From the NCBI RefSeq assembly GCF_018135625.1, contig NZ_CP073078.1, positions 4,248,501-4,312,500 on the forward strand: 64,000 nt of DNA, given 5' to 3'. The notes beneath the pieces are model-generated. The model did not search any database and was not told the DNA's origin. It saw only the letters and a list, made by a program, of their open reading frames with translations. The stretch comes from Phenylobacterium montanum. GTDB taxonomy: Bacteria > Pseudomonadota > Alphaproteobacteria > Caulobacterales > Caulobacteraceae. Shown one piece after another: positions 16,522-24,745 of the stretch. The position numbers were made by a program, and so were the translations under genes. Position 1 is the first letter of the stretch; each line of letters begins with the position of its first letter.

Positions 16522-17187
16522 GTGAAGACCTTCGACCTGTCGACCCCTGCCGGCCGCTTCGCGACCTATGTCGACTACAATCTGAACGACCACGCCTTCC
16601 TGAGGCTCAGGTTCCAGAACGCCCACTGGCTGGGCGACAGGTTGGTGCGCACCAACCAACCCTGGCCCTTCCAGCTGAAGCGCTGGCGGGACAAGGGCGT
16701 GCGCACGGTGATCAACCTGCGCGGCGGCTTCGACGCGAGCTTTTATGCTCTCGAGCGCGACGCCTGCGCCCGCCTTGGGCTGAAGCTGATCGATTTCACC
16801 GTCCGCTCGCGCGCGGCCCCCAGCCGGGAGCAGATCCTGGGCGCCCGCGACATGTTCGCGCAGCTGGAATATCCGGCCCTGATGCACTGCAAGTCCGGCG
16901 CGGACCGGGCCAGCCTGATGAGCGTGCTCTACGCCCACTTCCAGCTCGGCTGGCCGATCAGCCAGGCGGTCGAGCAGCTCAGCTTCCGCTACCTGCACAT
17001 GAAGACCAGCAAGACCGGGGTGCTGGACCACGTGTTCGCGACCTATCTCAGCGAAGCCGAGCCCAGGGGAATCAGTTTCCTGGACTGGGTGATGAGCGAC
17101 GCCTACGACGCCGACGCCCTGACGCGAGAGTTCCACGCCGGCTGGTGGGGCAATCTCCTGGCCGACAAGATCCTGCGGCGGGAGTAG
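16522..17187 (+). CDS. Protein-tyrosine-phosphatase-like protein
   Basis: The frame is open from 16396, but that region is the terminator of the previous gene, so I start at GTG 16522, giving 221 residues. The active-site loop HCKSGADR (Cys about residue 123, Arg about 129) is the CxxxxxR signature of tyrosine/dual-specificity phosphatases. It is preceded by the VRTVINLRGG strand seen in the DSP/SIW14-like group and followed by a helical C-terminus. The substrate is unknown; relatives act on phosphotyrosine, inositol phosphates or lipid phosphates. It converges with the hydroxylase gene at 17195, leaving seven bases between stops. Confidence 0.8.
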   Translation: MKTFDLSTPAGRFATYVDYNLNDHAFLRLRFQNAHWLGDRLVRTNQPWPFQLKRWRDKGVRTVINLRGGFDASFYALERDACARLGLKLIDFTVRSRAAPSREQILGARDMFAQLEYPALMHCKSGADRASLMSVLYAHFQLGWPISQAVEQLSFRYLHMKTSKTGVLDHVFATYLSEAEPRGISFLDWVMSDAYDADALTREFHAGWWGNLLADKILRRE

Positions 17188-17194
17188 CCGCACC

Positions 17195-17983
17195 CTATTT
17201 CGGCGGTCCCTCCGCCCAGGCCCTCAGGCCCCGCCGCGCGTCCTGCACGAACCGCGAATGGCGTACCGCCGACAGGAACAGGCCGCCGATCAGCTTGCCG
17301 CGCAGGCCCACCGGCCGGCGGAACTGCACCAAAAGGATGATACGGGTCTCCGGCGTGTCGTTCAGCACCTCGTGCTGGTAGATGTCGTCGAAGACGAAGG
17401 CCTTGCCCTCAGCCCAGCCGGTAAATTGGTCGGCGACGCGCATCTGGCACTTGTCGGCGGCCTTCGGCACCTGGATGCCCAGGTGACAGGTCAGGATCGC
17501 TTTTGTCACGCCGGTGTGGGCGGGGATGTGGGTGCCGGGAACCAGCACCGAGAACAGGGCCGAGTTCAACCCCGGGACCTTGCCCACCAGGGCCGCCGTC
17601 TTCGGGCACTTGGCGCAGTTCTCATCGACCTTGTAGCCGTAGCCGTAGAGGAAGAACGAGCGCCACATGCCGGCCGGGGCGATGCGGCGATGGTCGGGCG
17701 AGATCTCGGCCAGGGGCGGGATGGCGTTGATGTCGCAGAGGGCGGCGGCGGCCTCGGCGCGGATATCCTCCCAGTGCGCTTCCAGCTCGGCGATCCAGGG
17801 GAATTCGGCGGTGTCGTGAAACGGCTTGTCGCCGACCCGCGAGGAGCGGGCGATCTGCCGGTTGGTCCAGGGTTGCAGCCGCCGGCCGATCCGCATCAGC
17901 AGCGGCCGCTTGGGAATCAGGGCCGAACTGGGCTTGGGATGCGCCTTGGGCCGCGGCGCGTCGGTGTCGATCTGCTCGGTCAA
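17195..17983 (-). CDS. Aspartyl/asparaginyl beta-hydroxylase (LpxO-like) family protein
   Basis: The 262-residue protein shows the PF05118-type core. It has SVLVPGTHIPAHTGVTKAIL with the first iron-ligand His, HLGIQVPKAADKCQMRV, then GKAFVFDDIYQHEVLNDTPETRIILLVQFRRP with the second His and the 2-oxoglutarate-binding Arg. Members hydroxylate Asp/Asn side chains or, as in LpxO, the lipid A acyl chain. No signal peptide is evident. It is followed upstream on the same strand by another 2-oxoglutarate oxygenase gene, 24 bases away, so the two are probably cotranscribed. Confidence 0.88.
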   Translation of the reverse strand: MTEQIDTDAPRPKAHPKPSSALIPKRPLLMRIGRRLQPWTNRQIARSSRVGDKPFHDTAEFPWIAELEAHWEDIRAEAAAALCDINAIPPLAEISPDHRRIAPAGMWRSFFLYGYGYKVDENCAKCPKTAALVGKVPGLNSALFSVLVPGTHIPAHTGVTKAILTCHLGIQVPKAADKCQMRVADQFTGWAEGKAFVFDDIYQHEVLNDTPETRIILLVQFRRPVGLRGKLIGGLFLSAVRHSRFVQDARRGLRAWAEGPPK

Positions 17984-18007
17984 GCCCCGCTACTCCCCGA
18001 ACGCTGT

Positions 18008-18634
18008 TTACGCCTTGGCCGGCGTCAGCTTCTTCACCGCCGCCGAGACCCGGTGGCGGAACTGCTGCCAGGCGGCGACCTTGTCCGAGGTCACCCAGTT
18101 CATCTGCACCACCCGCCGGGGGCCGGCGAAGGGCTTGTGGCCGTGCCAGGAGTTTTCCGAGCGGCGGAACACCAGCAGCGTGCCGAAGTCGGGCGGCACT
18201 TCGGCGGCCACCGCCTCGAGGTCGTCGCCGTTGCGCAGCACCCTCAGGCGCCCGCCGTCCGGCGCCCAGGCGTCGTTGAGATAGAGCAGGACGGTGATCA
18301 CCTTGGTCTTGGAATCGGTATGGATCTGGCCGTCATGGGCGCCGCACATGCCGCGCACGGTGAACATGGTGGGCAGGGAGCCGAGCTCCAGCCCGAACTT
18401 GGCCTCGATCGCCGTGCGGAAGGGCTCAGCGTCCAGCTCCTCGATCAGCTCGGCCAGGGCGCCCGAGACCTTGACGTCGTCGAGGGTGAAGGAGCCGGGC
18501 TTGTCGATCTTCGGATAGTCGCGGGCGATGGCCTCCGCCGCTTCGGCTTTCACGAAACCCGGCAGGATCAGATAGTCGTAGGGGTCATGCTGGATCGGGG
18601 TCGCCGTCAGGGCGTCGATGTCGAGATAGGCCAT
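18008..18634 (-). CDS. 2-oxoglutarate/Fe(II)-dependent oxygenase
   Basis: The correct start is the ATG at 18632-18634, preceded by GGAAGGGA, giving 208 residues; the frame stays open much further upstream but without family similarity. The double-stranded beta-helix motif is present: HDGQIHTDSKTKVITVLLYL (HxD), FRRSENSWHGHKP (distal His) and PRRVVQMNW (Arg for 2-oxoglutarate). The substrate is unknown. It resembles the oxygenase at 19739-20437, which suggests paralogous enzymes with related substrates. Confidence 0.85.
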   Translation of the reverse strand: MAYLDIDALTATPIQHDPYDYLILPGFVKAEAAEAIARDYPKIDKPGSFTLDDVKVSGALAELIEELDAEPFRTAIEAKFGLELGSLPTMFTVRGMCGAHDGQIHTDSKTKVITVLLYLNDAWAPDGGRLRVLRNGDDLEAVAAEVPPDFGTLLVFRRSENSWHGHKPFAGPRRVVQMNWVTSDKVAAWQQFRHRVSAAVKKLTPAKA

Positions 18635-18788
18635 TCGGTCCCTTCCGCGTGCAGGACAAAAGCTCTGCGCGCCTCCAATTGGCGATGCTGTCGCCGCCGC
18701 GCAAGCGCGTTGCCCTGGCTCGGCGGCGTTTCTATGGCGCCCCGACTCGGCGCATGGGGAAATTAGATCAGACGGCGGGATCACGCGA

Positions 18789-19766
18789 ATGGGCGCCTTG
18801 AGCGCATGGTTCATGACCTCGGGCGAGGCGGGGTTTCGCACCCAGGCGCGTGGCTTGGCGATGGCCGTGGCCGGCGAGGCGCGCGAACTGGTGGTCGGGC
18901 TGAAACCGCCCTGGCGCGCCCTGCCGGGCGCCTGGGCCGCGCCCTTCGCCCTTGCAAACCTTTCCAGGGAAAGCGACCGGCCGACGCCGCCCTGGCCGGA
19001 TCTGCTGATCAGTTGTGGACGCCGCACCACCGCGCTTTCGATCGCCATCCGGCGCGCCAGCCGCGGCAGGACGGTGACGGTCCATGTGCAGAACCCACTG
19101 ACCGCGGTCTCGGCCTTCGACCTGGTCATCGCCATGGAACACGACCAGGTGTCCGGGCCCAACGTCATCTCCGCGCCCACCGCCCTGCACGACGTCACGC
19201 CGGACAGGCTGGCGGCGGCGGGCGAGGCCTGGCGCGCGCGGTTGGCGCGACCCGGCCGGCCGCTGATCGGGGTGATGCTGGGCGGGACCACTCGCCACCA
19301 TCCCTTTGAAACCGCCGAGGCCCAGGTGCTGATTGATCGGCTGCAAGCCGTGCGCCGGGCCACAGGCGCGGCCCTGGCGGTGACGCCTTCCCGCCGCACG
19401 CCGGTCGCGGCGCGGGCCTTGTTCGAGGAGGCCCTGGCGGGCGATCCGGACGCCTATCTGTGGGACCTGCAGGGCGACAATCCCTATCGCGGCATCCTGG
19501 CCCTGTCGGATCGGCTGGTGGTGACCAGCGACAGCGTCTCGATGATCTCCGAGGCCCTGGCCACGCCGCATCCGGTAGAGGTGTTCGGCCCCGACGGCGG
19601 GCGTCGCCACGCCGCCTTCCTGCACGGTCTCCTGGCCAAAGGCCTGGTGCGGCGGTTTCTTGGCGATCCGGTTCCGCCGCCGGCCGGGGGGCCGATCGAC
19701 GCCACTGAGGCCGCGGCGGCCGCGGTCCGCAGCCTGCTTCAGGCGCGGCGGACGGGCGTCGGATAG
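18789..19766 (+). CDS. Mitochondrial fission ELM1 family protein (DUF1022)
   Basis: The 325-residue protein matches the ELM1/COG3660 family: FMTSGEAGFRTQARGLAMAV at the start, DLLISCGRRTTALSIAIRR, VHVQNPLTAVSAFDLVI, RPLIGVMLGGTTRHHPF, and LVVTSDSVSMISEALATPHPVEVF. The fold resembles GT-B glycosyltransferases. The bacterial role is unknown, though many alphaproteobacteria carry one copy. Its 3' end overlaps the convergent oxygenase gene by 28 bases. Confidence 0.88.
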   Translation: MGALSAWFMTSGEAGFRTQARGLAMAVAGEARELVVGLKPPWRALPGAWAAPFALANLSRESDRPTPPWPDLLISCGRRTTALSIAIRRASRGRTVTVHVQNPLTAVSAFDLVIAMEHDQVSGPNVISAPTALHDVTPDRLAAAGEAWRARLARPGRPLIGVMLGGTTRHHPFETAEAQVLIDRLQAVRRATGAALAVTPSRRTPVAARALFEEALAGDPDAYLWDLQGDNPYRGILALSDRLVVTSDSVSMISEALATPHPVEVFGPDGGRRHAAFLHGLLAKGLVRRFLGDPVPPPAGGPIDATEAAAAAVRSLLQARRTGVG

Positions 19767-20437
19767 GCCAGCTGTTCGCGGGCGCGCCACTCGTCGGTGA
19801 CGTAGTTGATGATCACGCTGCGGCGCACGCCCTTGATCGCCCGCGGCTCAAAGCCGTGCCAGGTGTTGTTCGAGGGCACGAACATCATCGCCGTGTTGGG
19901 CGAAAACGCTGAACGCTTGGTCCAGGTGTCGGCGTCCGCGTAGATGTCGGTGCCCAGCTCGTCCTGGCCCGGTTCGTCGGCCAGATAGTAGAGCAGGGTC
20001 AGCTTCTTCACGCCCAGGTCGGTGTGCGGCTTCAGCCAGAAGCCGTCGATGTCCTGGGCGTATTCGATGCGCAGGAAGCAGTCCTCGATCGCCGCGCCAG
20101 TGGCGTCCATGATCGCGCCCACGGTCACCGGGTCCTGGAAAGCCTCGGCCACGGCGCCGCAGACCGGATGCAGCGCGTTGTTCTCGGGGTCGAAATAGCA
20201 GCGGGTGTTGTTGTGCAGCTCGCGCGCGCCGGAAACCCCTTCCAGGTCCGGTACGGGAAATGGCAATTGCGACAGGGCCGCGACCACGTCGGCCGGGAAC
20301 ATGTCCGCCAGGGCCCAGTGCCGATAGGGCGCTTCTGTGACCTGGGCCGCCTTCAGGCTGTCGATGAAGCCGCCCCGGACGGCCCTAGAGTCCGACAAGA
20401 GGGAACCCGACACGCGCGCCGGCGAAAGCTGGTCCAA
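19739..20437 (-). CDS. 2-oxoglutarate/Fe(II)-dependent oxygenase
   Basis: This 232-residue protein carries the HxD...H...R pattern: FWLKPHTDLGVKKLTLLYYL, SNNTWHGFEPRAIKGVRRSVIINYV. The N-terminal part (RHWALADMFPADVVAALSQLPF) is typical of the group of small oxygenases often found in surface-sugar and peptide-modification loci. The substrate is unknown. It is the third Fe(II)-dependent hydroxylase in 3.2 kb. It overlaps the ELM1 gene tail-to-tail and is followed by the largest non-coding stretch in the window. Confidence 0.85.
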   Translation of the reverse strand: MDQLSPARVSGSLLSDSRAVRGGFIDSLKAAQVTEAPYRHWALADMFPADVVAALSQLPFPVPDLEGVSGARELHNNTRCYFDPENNALHPVCGAVAEAFQDPVTVGAIMDATGAAIEDCFLRIEYAQDIDGFWLKPHTDLGVKKLTLLYYLADEPGQDELGTDIYADADTWTKRSAFSPNTAMMFVPSNNTWHGFEPRAIKGVRRSVIINYVTDEWRAREQLAYPTPVRRA

Positions 20438-20835
20438 ATCAAGATCCTCTATGGGTCACGGGCCTTCGGGGCCTGGATGTAAGATGGCCGTGTCCGGAAT
20501 GAAGGCCGCAGCGCGCGACCAATGCCACAAAACCGCGGTCAAGGCGATGGCGGCCGTACGGACCAATCGCCGCTCTCGAAACGCTTTGAGGCTGTGGGGG
20601 GTGTCGACTGACCAGCGCCGCCGATCCAGGGGGGCTGGGGGGGCTGTTCAGGTACCGGGATCCGCTAAGCAATCCGGTCAGCCGACGGTGAGGTTTTCCC
20701 AGCCGGATGCGGCCCCGGCGCGACCAGAATAGGGCCATTTGGTGTTCTTTTCCGCGGCTCGCCTGATTGGTGACGTTGTGTTCAGCGAGCCACAGGGGGC
20801 GCACGAAAGTCGCCTGCGTCGCCGAGGGCGGTTGC

Positions 20836-21021
20836 CGGGACCCCGCCAGCCCCGCCAGAATGAGCGCGATATCTTGGCGAGGTCGGAACCACCGATCTCG
20901 TCGGGGTGAGGGGGAGCTCCGCGGGAGGCTTCCGCCGGAATTCGGGCATGGCGCCCCAATTCCGCGCCGCGGGCTCTTTAGAAGCCGAACGAAGGGCGAT
21001 CCGGCGACGGATCGCCCTTTT
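20836..21021 (+). ncRNA. Candidate structured RNA or terminator-type leader
   Basis: Several consecutive hairpins can be drawn. GAGGTCGG pairs with CCGATCTC around AACCA (about 20878-20898). GCGGGA pairs with TTCCGC (about 20921-20935). GGAATT pairs with AATTCC, enclosing GGGC/GCCC (about 20936-20962). GAGCTCCGCGG can pair at longer range with CCGCGGGCTC. The run ends in a perfect U-tailed terminator at 20994-21021. It could be an independent small RNA or an attenuator leader of the phosphoesterase gene, which starts 56 bases later. I do not recognise it as 6S, SRP, tmRNA or a known riboswitch. Confidence 0.35.
20994..21021 (+). terminator. Intrinsic terminator upstream of the metallophosphoesterase gene
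   Basis: GGGCGATCCG (20994-21003) pairs perfectly with CGGATCGCCC (21008-21017) around GCGA, followed by TTTTGTTTT. No protein gene on the plus strand lies immediately before it. Confidence 0.8.
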
Positions 21022-21076
21022 GTTTTGCGCGCCGATCTGGTCAAGCAGGCGCATCAGGACGGGGTAGGAGAGGCTG

Positions 21077-22369
21077 ATGCGAATGGCGATGCTGGTTCTC
21101 CTGGCGGTCGCCCTGACCCTGCAGGGCTCGGCGCCCGGCCCGGCGATGAACCAGACCGGCGGCGGCGATGGCCCAAAGCCCTTCGCTTGGACCGAACTGA
21201 CCGGCGCCGGGCAGGAGCTGCGCGCCATCGCCCTGGACGGGCGCTGCCCGGAGGCGGTGATCGACGGCGTGCGGACCCCCATGCGTCTCCGTGCGCCGCC
21301 GGGCGAGGGCTTTCCCGTGGCCGCCTGCCAGGTCCTGGTTCCCTCCGGCGCCGTCAAGGCCGAGATCGCCGGCCGACCCCTGCCGCTGATGGCCCGGCCG
21401 CCGCAGCGCATACTGATCTTCGGCGACACCGGCTGCCGAATCCGCGGCGACCAGGTCCAGGACTGCAACAATACCTCGAGCTGGCCTTTCCCCCTGGTGG
21501 CGAAGCTGGCGGCGAAACATCGGCCGGACCTGATCATTCATGTGGGCGACTACTATTACCGGGAAAGCGCCTGTCCGCCCGGGCGGCAGGGTTGCGTCGG
21601 CAGCCCGCACGGCGACGCCTGGGACAGTTGGCGCGCCGACTTCTTCGATCCCGCCCAGCCCCTGTTCCAGGCCGCGCCCTTCGTCTTCGCCCGCGGCAAT
21701 CACGAGGTCTGCTATCGCGGTGGCCAGGGCTGGACCCGTTTCCTGGATGCTGGCGACCAGGCCCTGGGCTGCGCCGACACCGAGGCGCCCTACAAGATCG
21801 ATATCGGCGGGCTGAACCTCTACGTCATCGACAGCGCCGAGTCCGAAGACCGCGCGGCCCCGCCGCCGGACGTGGCGCGCATCGCCGGCCAACTCGACGC
21901 CCTGGCCCCGGATCTGGCTTCCAAGCCTGGCTGGATCGTCACCCACAGGCCGGTCTGGGCTGTGACCCCGTTCGCGCGCCTGGGTCCTGTGGGACCGGCC
22001 GAGATCAGCTTGGACAAGACCCTGCAGGCCGCCGTCCGCGGCCGCGACCTCTCGGCGGTCAGCCTGATCGTCTCCGGCCACGTGCATCACTTCGCAGCCT
22101 ACGATTTCGGGGGGCGGAGGCCCTCGCAGCTGGTGGCCGGCACCGGCGGCGATGCGGCCGAGGAATCCGACCTGCGCCGGCCGCGCGCCGGGCCCAGGCG
22201 CATCGAGGGCATGACCGCCCAGCGGCTGACCTTCCAGCGCTTCGGATTCTTCATGATGGAGAGGGCTGGCGCGGCCTGGACCGGGACCTTCCGCGACCTG
22301 GACGACCAGGTTGTGGCGACCTGCCGCCTGGAGGGGCGCGATCTGACGTGCGCGGCTGTACAGCGCTGA
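21077..22369 (+). CDS. Secreted metallophosphoesterase (purple-acid-phosphatase-like)
   Basis: The 430-residue protein begins with a signal peptide (MRMAMLVLLAVALTLQGSAP). It then shows the calcineurin-like metal motifs in order: ILIFGDTG (residues 113-119), IIHVGDYYY (from about 154), FARGNHEVC, WIVTHRPVW and IVSGHVHHF. It is thus a periplasmic or outer-membrane dinuclear phosphoesterase. The substrate is unknown. The position downstream of a terminator and a structured segment suggests attenuation, which is an inference. Confidence 0.88.
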   Translation: MRMAMLVLLAVALTLQGSAPGPAMNQTGGGDGPKPFAWTELTGAGQELRAIALDGRCPEAVIDGVRTPMRLRAPPGEGFPVAACQVLVPSGAVKAEIAGRPLPLMARPPQRILIFGDTGCRIRGDQVQDCNNTSSWPFPLVAKLAAKHRPDLIIHVGDYYYRESACPPGRQGCVGSPHGDAWDSWRADFFDPAQPLFQAAPFVFARGNHEVCYRGGQGWTRFLDAGDQALGCADTEAPYKIDIGGLNLYVIDSAESEDRAAPPPDVARIAGQLDALAPDLASKPGWIVTHRPVWAVTPFARLGPVGPAEISLDKTLQAAVRGRDLSAVSLIVSGHVHHFAAYDFGGRRPSQLVAGTGGDAAEESDLRRPRAGPRRIEGMTAQRLTFQRFGFFMMERAGAAWTGTFRDLDDQVVATCRLEGRDLTCAAVQR

Positions 22370-22445
22370 TCAGCGTCGCCTGTGTTCCAGAATTGTGGCG
22401 AAGCGGTGATCAGTTCGCCATAGTTGGCCGGCTTAAGGAGGGCCG

Positions 22446-23177
22446 ATGAACGCTCCTGCCCTGGCGGCCGCCGGTCCGCATCTGCTGCTGGTCGACGACG
22501 ACGCCGGCCTGCGCGCGGAAATCTCCGCCTATCTCACCCAGCACGGATTTGTCGTGCACCTGGCCAAGGACGCGGCCGGGATCGAGCCGGCCCTGCGCGC
22601 CGATCCGATCCGGCTGATCATCCTCGACGTGATGATGCCCGGCGAGGACGGCCTGGCGGCCTGCCGCCGCCTGCGCGAGGCGGGCGGCCCGCCGATCATC
22701 ATCATGAGCGCCATGGGGGACGAGATCGACCGCATCGTCGGCCTGGAGCTGGGCGCCGACGACTACCTGCCGAAGCCCTGCAGTCCGCGGGAGCTGGTGG
22801 CGCGCATCCGCGCCGTGATGCGTCGCGCCGACGAGCGCCAGGAGCGGGGCCGCTCGGCCAGCCAGACCTATGAGTTCGCCGGCTATCGCCTCGACGTGCT
22901 GCGCCGGCAGCTGCTCTCGCCGGCCGGCGAGACCGTGCTGCTGACCGAGGGCGAGTTCTCGCTGCTGACCGCCTTCCTCGACAATCCGGGCCGCATCCTG
23001 GGCCGCGAAGAGCTGATCGAGCACGCCAAGGGCGCCGACGCCGACATTTTCGACCGCGCCATCGACGTGCAGGTCAGTCGCTTGCGCCGCAAGCTGAGCC
23101 AGGGCGACAACAGCGACATGATCCGCACTATCCGCGGCGCCGGCTACATGTTCACAGCCCGGGTGCGGCGGGGTTAG
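22446..23177 (+). CDS. OmpR family response regulator
   Basis: The start has a strong AAGGAGG nine bases upstream. The 243-residue protein has a receiver domain with the acidic pocket LLVDDDAG, the phospho-acceptor Asp61 in LIILDVMMPGEDG, and Lys110 in GADDYLPKP. A C-terminal winged helix contains TEGEFSLLTAFLDNPGRILG and SRLRRKLSQGD. It is followed after 14 bases by its cognate sensor kinase. Target genes are not apparent; the T1SS operon 2.5 kb downstream is one candidate. Confidence 0.94.
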   Translation: MNAPALAAAGPHLLLVDDDAGLRAEISAYLTQHGFVVHLAKDAAGIEPALRADPIRLIILDVMMPGEDGLAACRRLREAGGPPIIIMSAMGDEIDRIVGLELGADDYLPKPCSPRELVARIRAVMRRADERQERGRSASQTYEFAGYRLDVLRRQLLSPAGETVLLTEGEFSLLTAFLDNPGRILGREELIEHAKGADADIFDRAIDVQVSRLRRKLSQGDNSDMIRTIRGAGYMFTARVRRG

Positions 23178-23191
23178 ACCGCGAACCGCCT

Positions 23192-24706
23192 GTGACCTCC
23201 TCGCCTCGCTCCAAAGCCTCGGTCGCCACCACGCCCTTCGCCGTGCAGGTGGTGGCGCTGCTGATCGCCGGCCTGGTGGTGGCCCAGCTGGTGAACCTGG
23301 CCGTGGTCCTGCTGCTGCCGCCGCCCCGGCCGCCGATCTATACCCTGGGCGAGATCGCCGCGGCCCTGGAGGCGCGCCCGGTCCAGCCACGCCTTGGCCC
23401 GCCTCTGGTTCGCGCCGAGACGGCGAGCCCGCCCGCCGACAGCCGAATGGCCCCGCCCCGGGCCCGGCGCGAGCTGGCGGCGTTGCTGGGCGCCCAGCCG
23501 GACGCCGTGCGCCTCAGCTACAATACTGCGCCGATGTGGGCGGCCGCGCTTCAGCATCTGGTGATGCTGGGGCGCGATCCGCAGGACGACATGGCGGGGC
23601 TGCATCGCCGGCCCTTCCGCCGGATGGATGGGCCGGGATTCGGGCCGCCGACTCAGGACGGTCCGCCCCAAGGGGGGCCGGCTCCCGGTGGGCCTCCGCC
23701 GCGTGGGCCGCCGCCGATGGACGGGCGTTTCGGGCCTCGGCCGTTCGGTGACCCGGCGCAACGGCCACTCTATGGCGACTTCACCGCCGCCCTGCGTCTG
23801 CCGAACGGGAGCTGGGCCACCGTGACGCCTGCGCCCGGCTCGTTCCCGTCGAGCTGGCAATGGCGGATCATCCTGTGGTTCGTAGCCTGCATAGGGGTCT
23901 TCTCCCTGGTCGGCATATTGTTCGCCCGCCGCATGACCGCACCCTTCGGCGCCTTCGCCGCCGCCGCCGAGCGGCTGGGTCGCGATCCCCGCGGACCGCC
24001 CCTGGACCTGACCGGTCCCGCCGAACTGGGCGCTGTCGCCCGCGCCTTCAACGAGATGCAGGTGCGCATCAAGCGCTATGTCGAGGACCGCACCGCCATG
24101 GTCGGGGCCATCTCGCATGACCTGCGCACGCCCCTGACCCGCATCCGCTTCAAGCTGGAAGGCGCCGAGCCCGCCCTGCGCGCCAACGTCCTGGCCGATG
24201 TGGAGCAGATGGAGGACATGATCAGCGCCGTCCTCGTCTTCATCCGTGACGCCAACGCCCCGGCGCGCCGCGAGCGGCTGGACCTGCTGTCGCTGATCGA
24301 GTGCGAGGTCGACGGCGCCGCCCTTACCGGGGCGGCCGTGACCCTGGAGGAGTCCCAGCCGGTCGCCATCGGCGCCGACCCGGTGGGGCTAAAGCGCATG
24401 GTGGGCAACCTGATCGACAACGCCGTCAAATATGGCGGCGGGGCCAAGGTCAGCCTGCACGCCGAGGGTGGCGAGGCGGTGATCGAGGTCGCCGACGAGG
24501 GGCCCGGCCTGCCGCCGGAAGAGCTGGAGCGGGTGTTCGAGCCCTTCTACCGCGTCGAGGCCTCGCGCAACCGCGACACCGGCGGAGTGGGGCTGGGCCT
24601 GGCGGTGGCCCGCTCGATCGCCCGCGCCCATGGCGGCGAGCTGGTGCTGGCGCGCCGCACCAAGGGTTTGGTCGCGATAGCGCGCCTGCCGCTGCCGGCG
24701 GCGTGA
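23192..24706 (+). CDS. Sensor histidine kinase with Pro/Gly-rich periplasmic domain
   Basis: The GTG at 23192 gives 504 residues. Membrane segments lie at about 17-43 and 224-246 and flank a 180-residue periplasmic domain. Residues about 145-190 of that domain are almost all Pro, Gly, Arg and Asp (for example GPPPRGPPPMDGRFG). HAMP follows to about residue 300, then the dimerisation helix with His309 in ISHDLRTPLTRIRF, the N box NLIDNAVKYGG and the G boxes DEGPGLPPEELERVFEPF and GGVGLGLAVARS. It phosphorylates the upstream regulator. The signal is unknown. Confidence 0.94.
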   Translation: MTSSPRSKASVATTPFAVQVVALLIAGLVVAQLVNLAVVLLLPPPRPPIYTLGEIAAALEARPVQPRLGPPLVRAETASPPADSRMAPPRARRELAALLGAQPDAVRLSYNTAPMWAAALQHLVMLGRDPQDDMAGLHRRPFRRMDGPGFGPPTQDGPPQGGPAPGGPPPRGPPPMDGRFGPRPFGDPAQRPLYGDFTAALRLPNGSWATVTPAPGSFPSSWQWRIILWFVACIGVFSLVGILFARRMTAPFGAFAAAAERLGRDPRGPPLDLTGPAELGAVARAFNEMQVRIKRYVEDRTAMVGAISHDLRTPLTRIRFKLEGAEPALRANVLADVEQMEDMISAVLVFIRDANAPARRERLDLLSLIECEVDGAALTGAAVTLEESQPVAIGADPVGLKRMVGNLIDNAVKYGGGAKVSLHAEGGEAVIEVADEGPGLPPEELERVFEPFYRVEASRNRDTGGVGLGLAVARSIARAHGGELVLARRTKGLVAIARLPLPAA

Positions 24707-24709
24707 TCG

Positions 24710-24734
24710 CCCTTCCCCCGTTCTGGGGGAAGGG
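24710..24734. terminator. Bidirectional hairpin terminator between convergent genes
   Basis: CCCTTCCCCC (24710-24719) pairs with GGGGGAAGGG (24725-24734) around GTTCT. It sits between the stops of the sensor kinase (24706) and the EF-hand gene (24746). Confidence 0.65.
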
Positions 24735-24745
24735 TGTCTCGAACG

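Larger units (their letters stand above)
20438..21076. other. 639-base gap without a convincing protein gene
   Basis: Open frames cross this stretch on both strands, but their translations are Arg/Pro-rich and look like shadows. The left half (to about 20760) shows nothing I can name. The right half is rich in self-complementary segments and ends in an intrinsic terminator; it is described separately as an RNA candidate. Confidence 0.6.

Noticed and set aside
18635-19399. N-terminal extension of the oxygenase frame (to 463 residues)
   Set aside because: It lies antisense to the ELM1 gene, shows no family similarity, and a good ribosome-binding site precedes the ATG at 18634.
20439-21044. 201-residue minus-strand frame in the intergenic gap
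   Set aside because: Arg/Pro/Ser-rich without recognisable motifs; it would cross the terminator and the structured segment.
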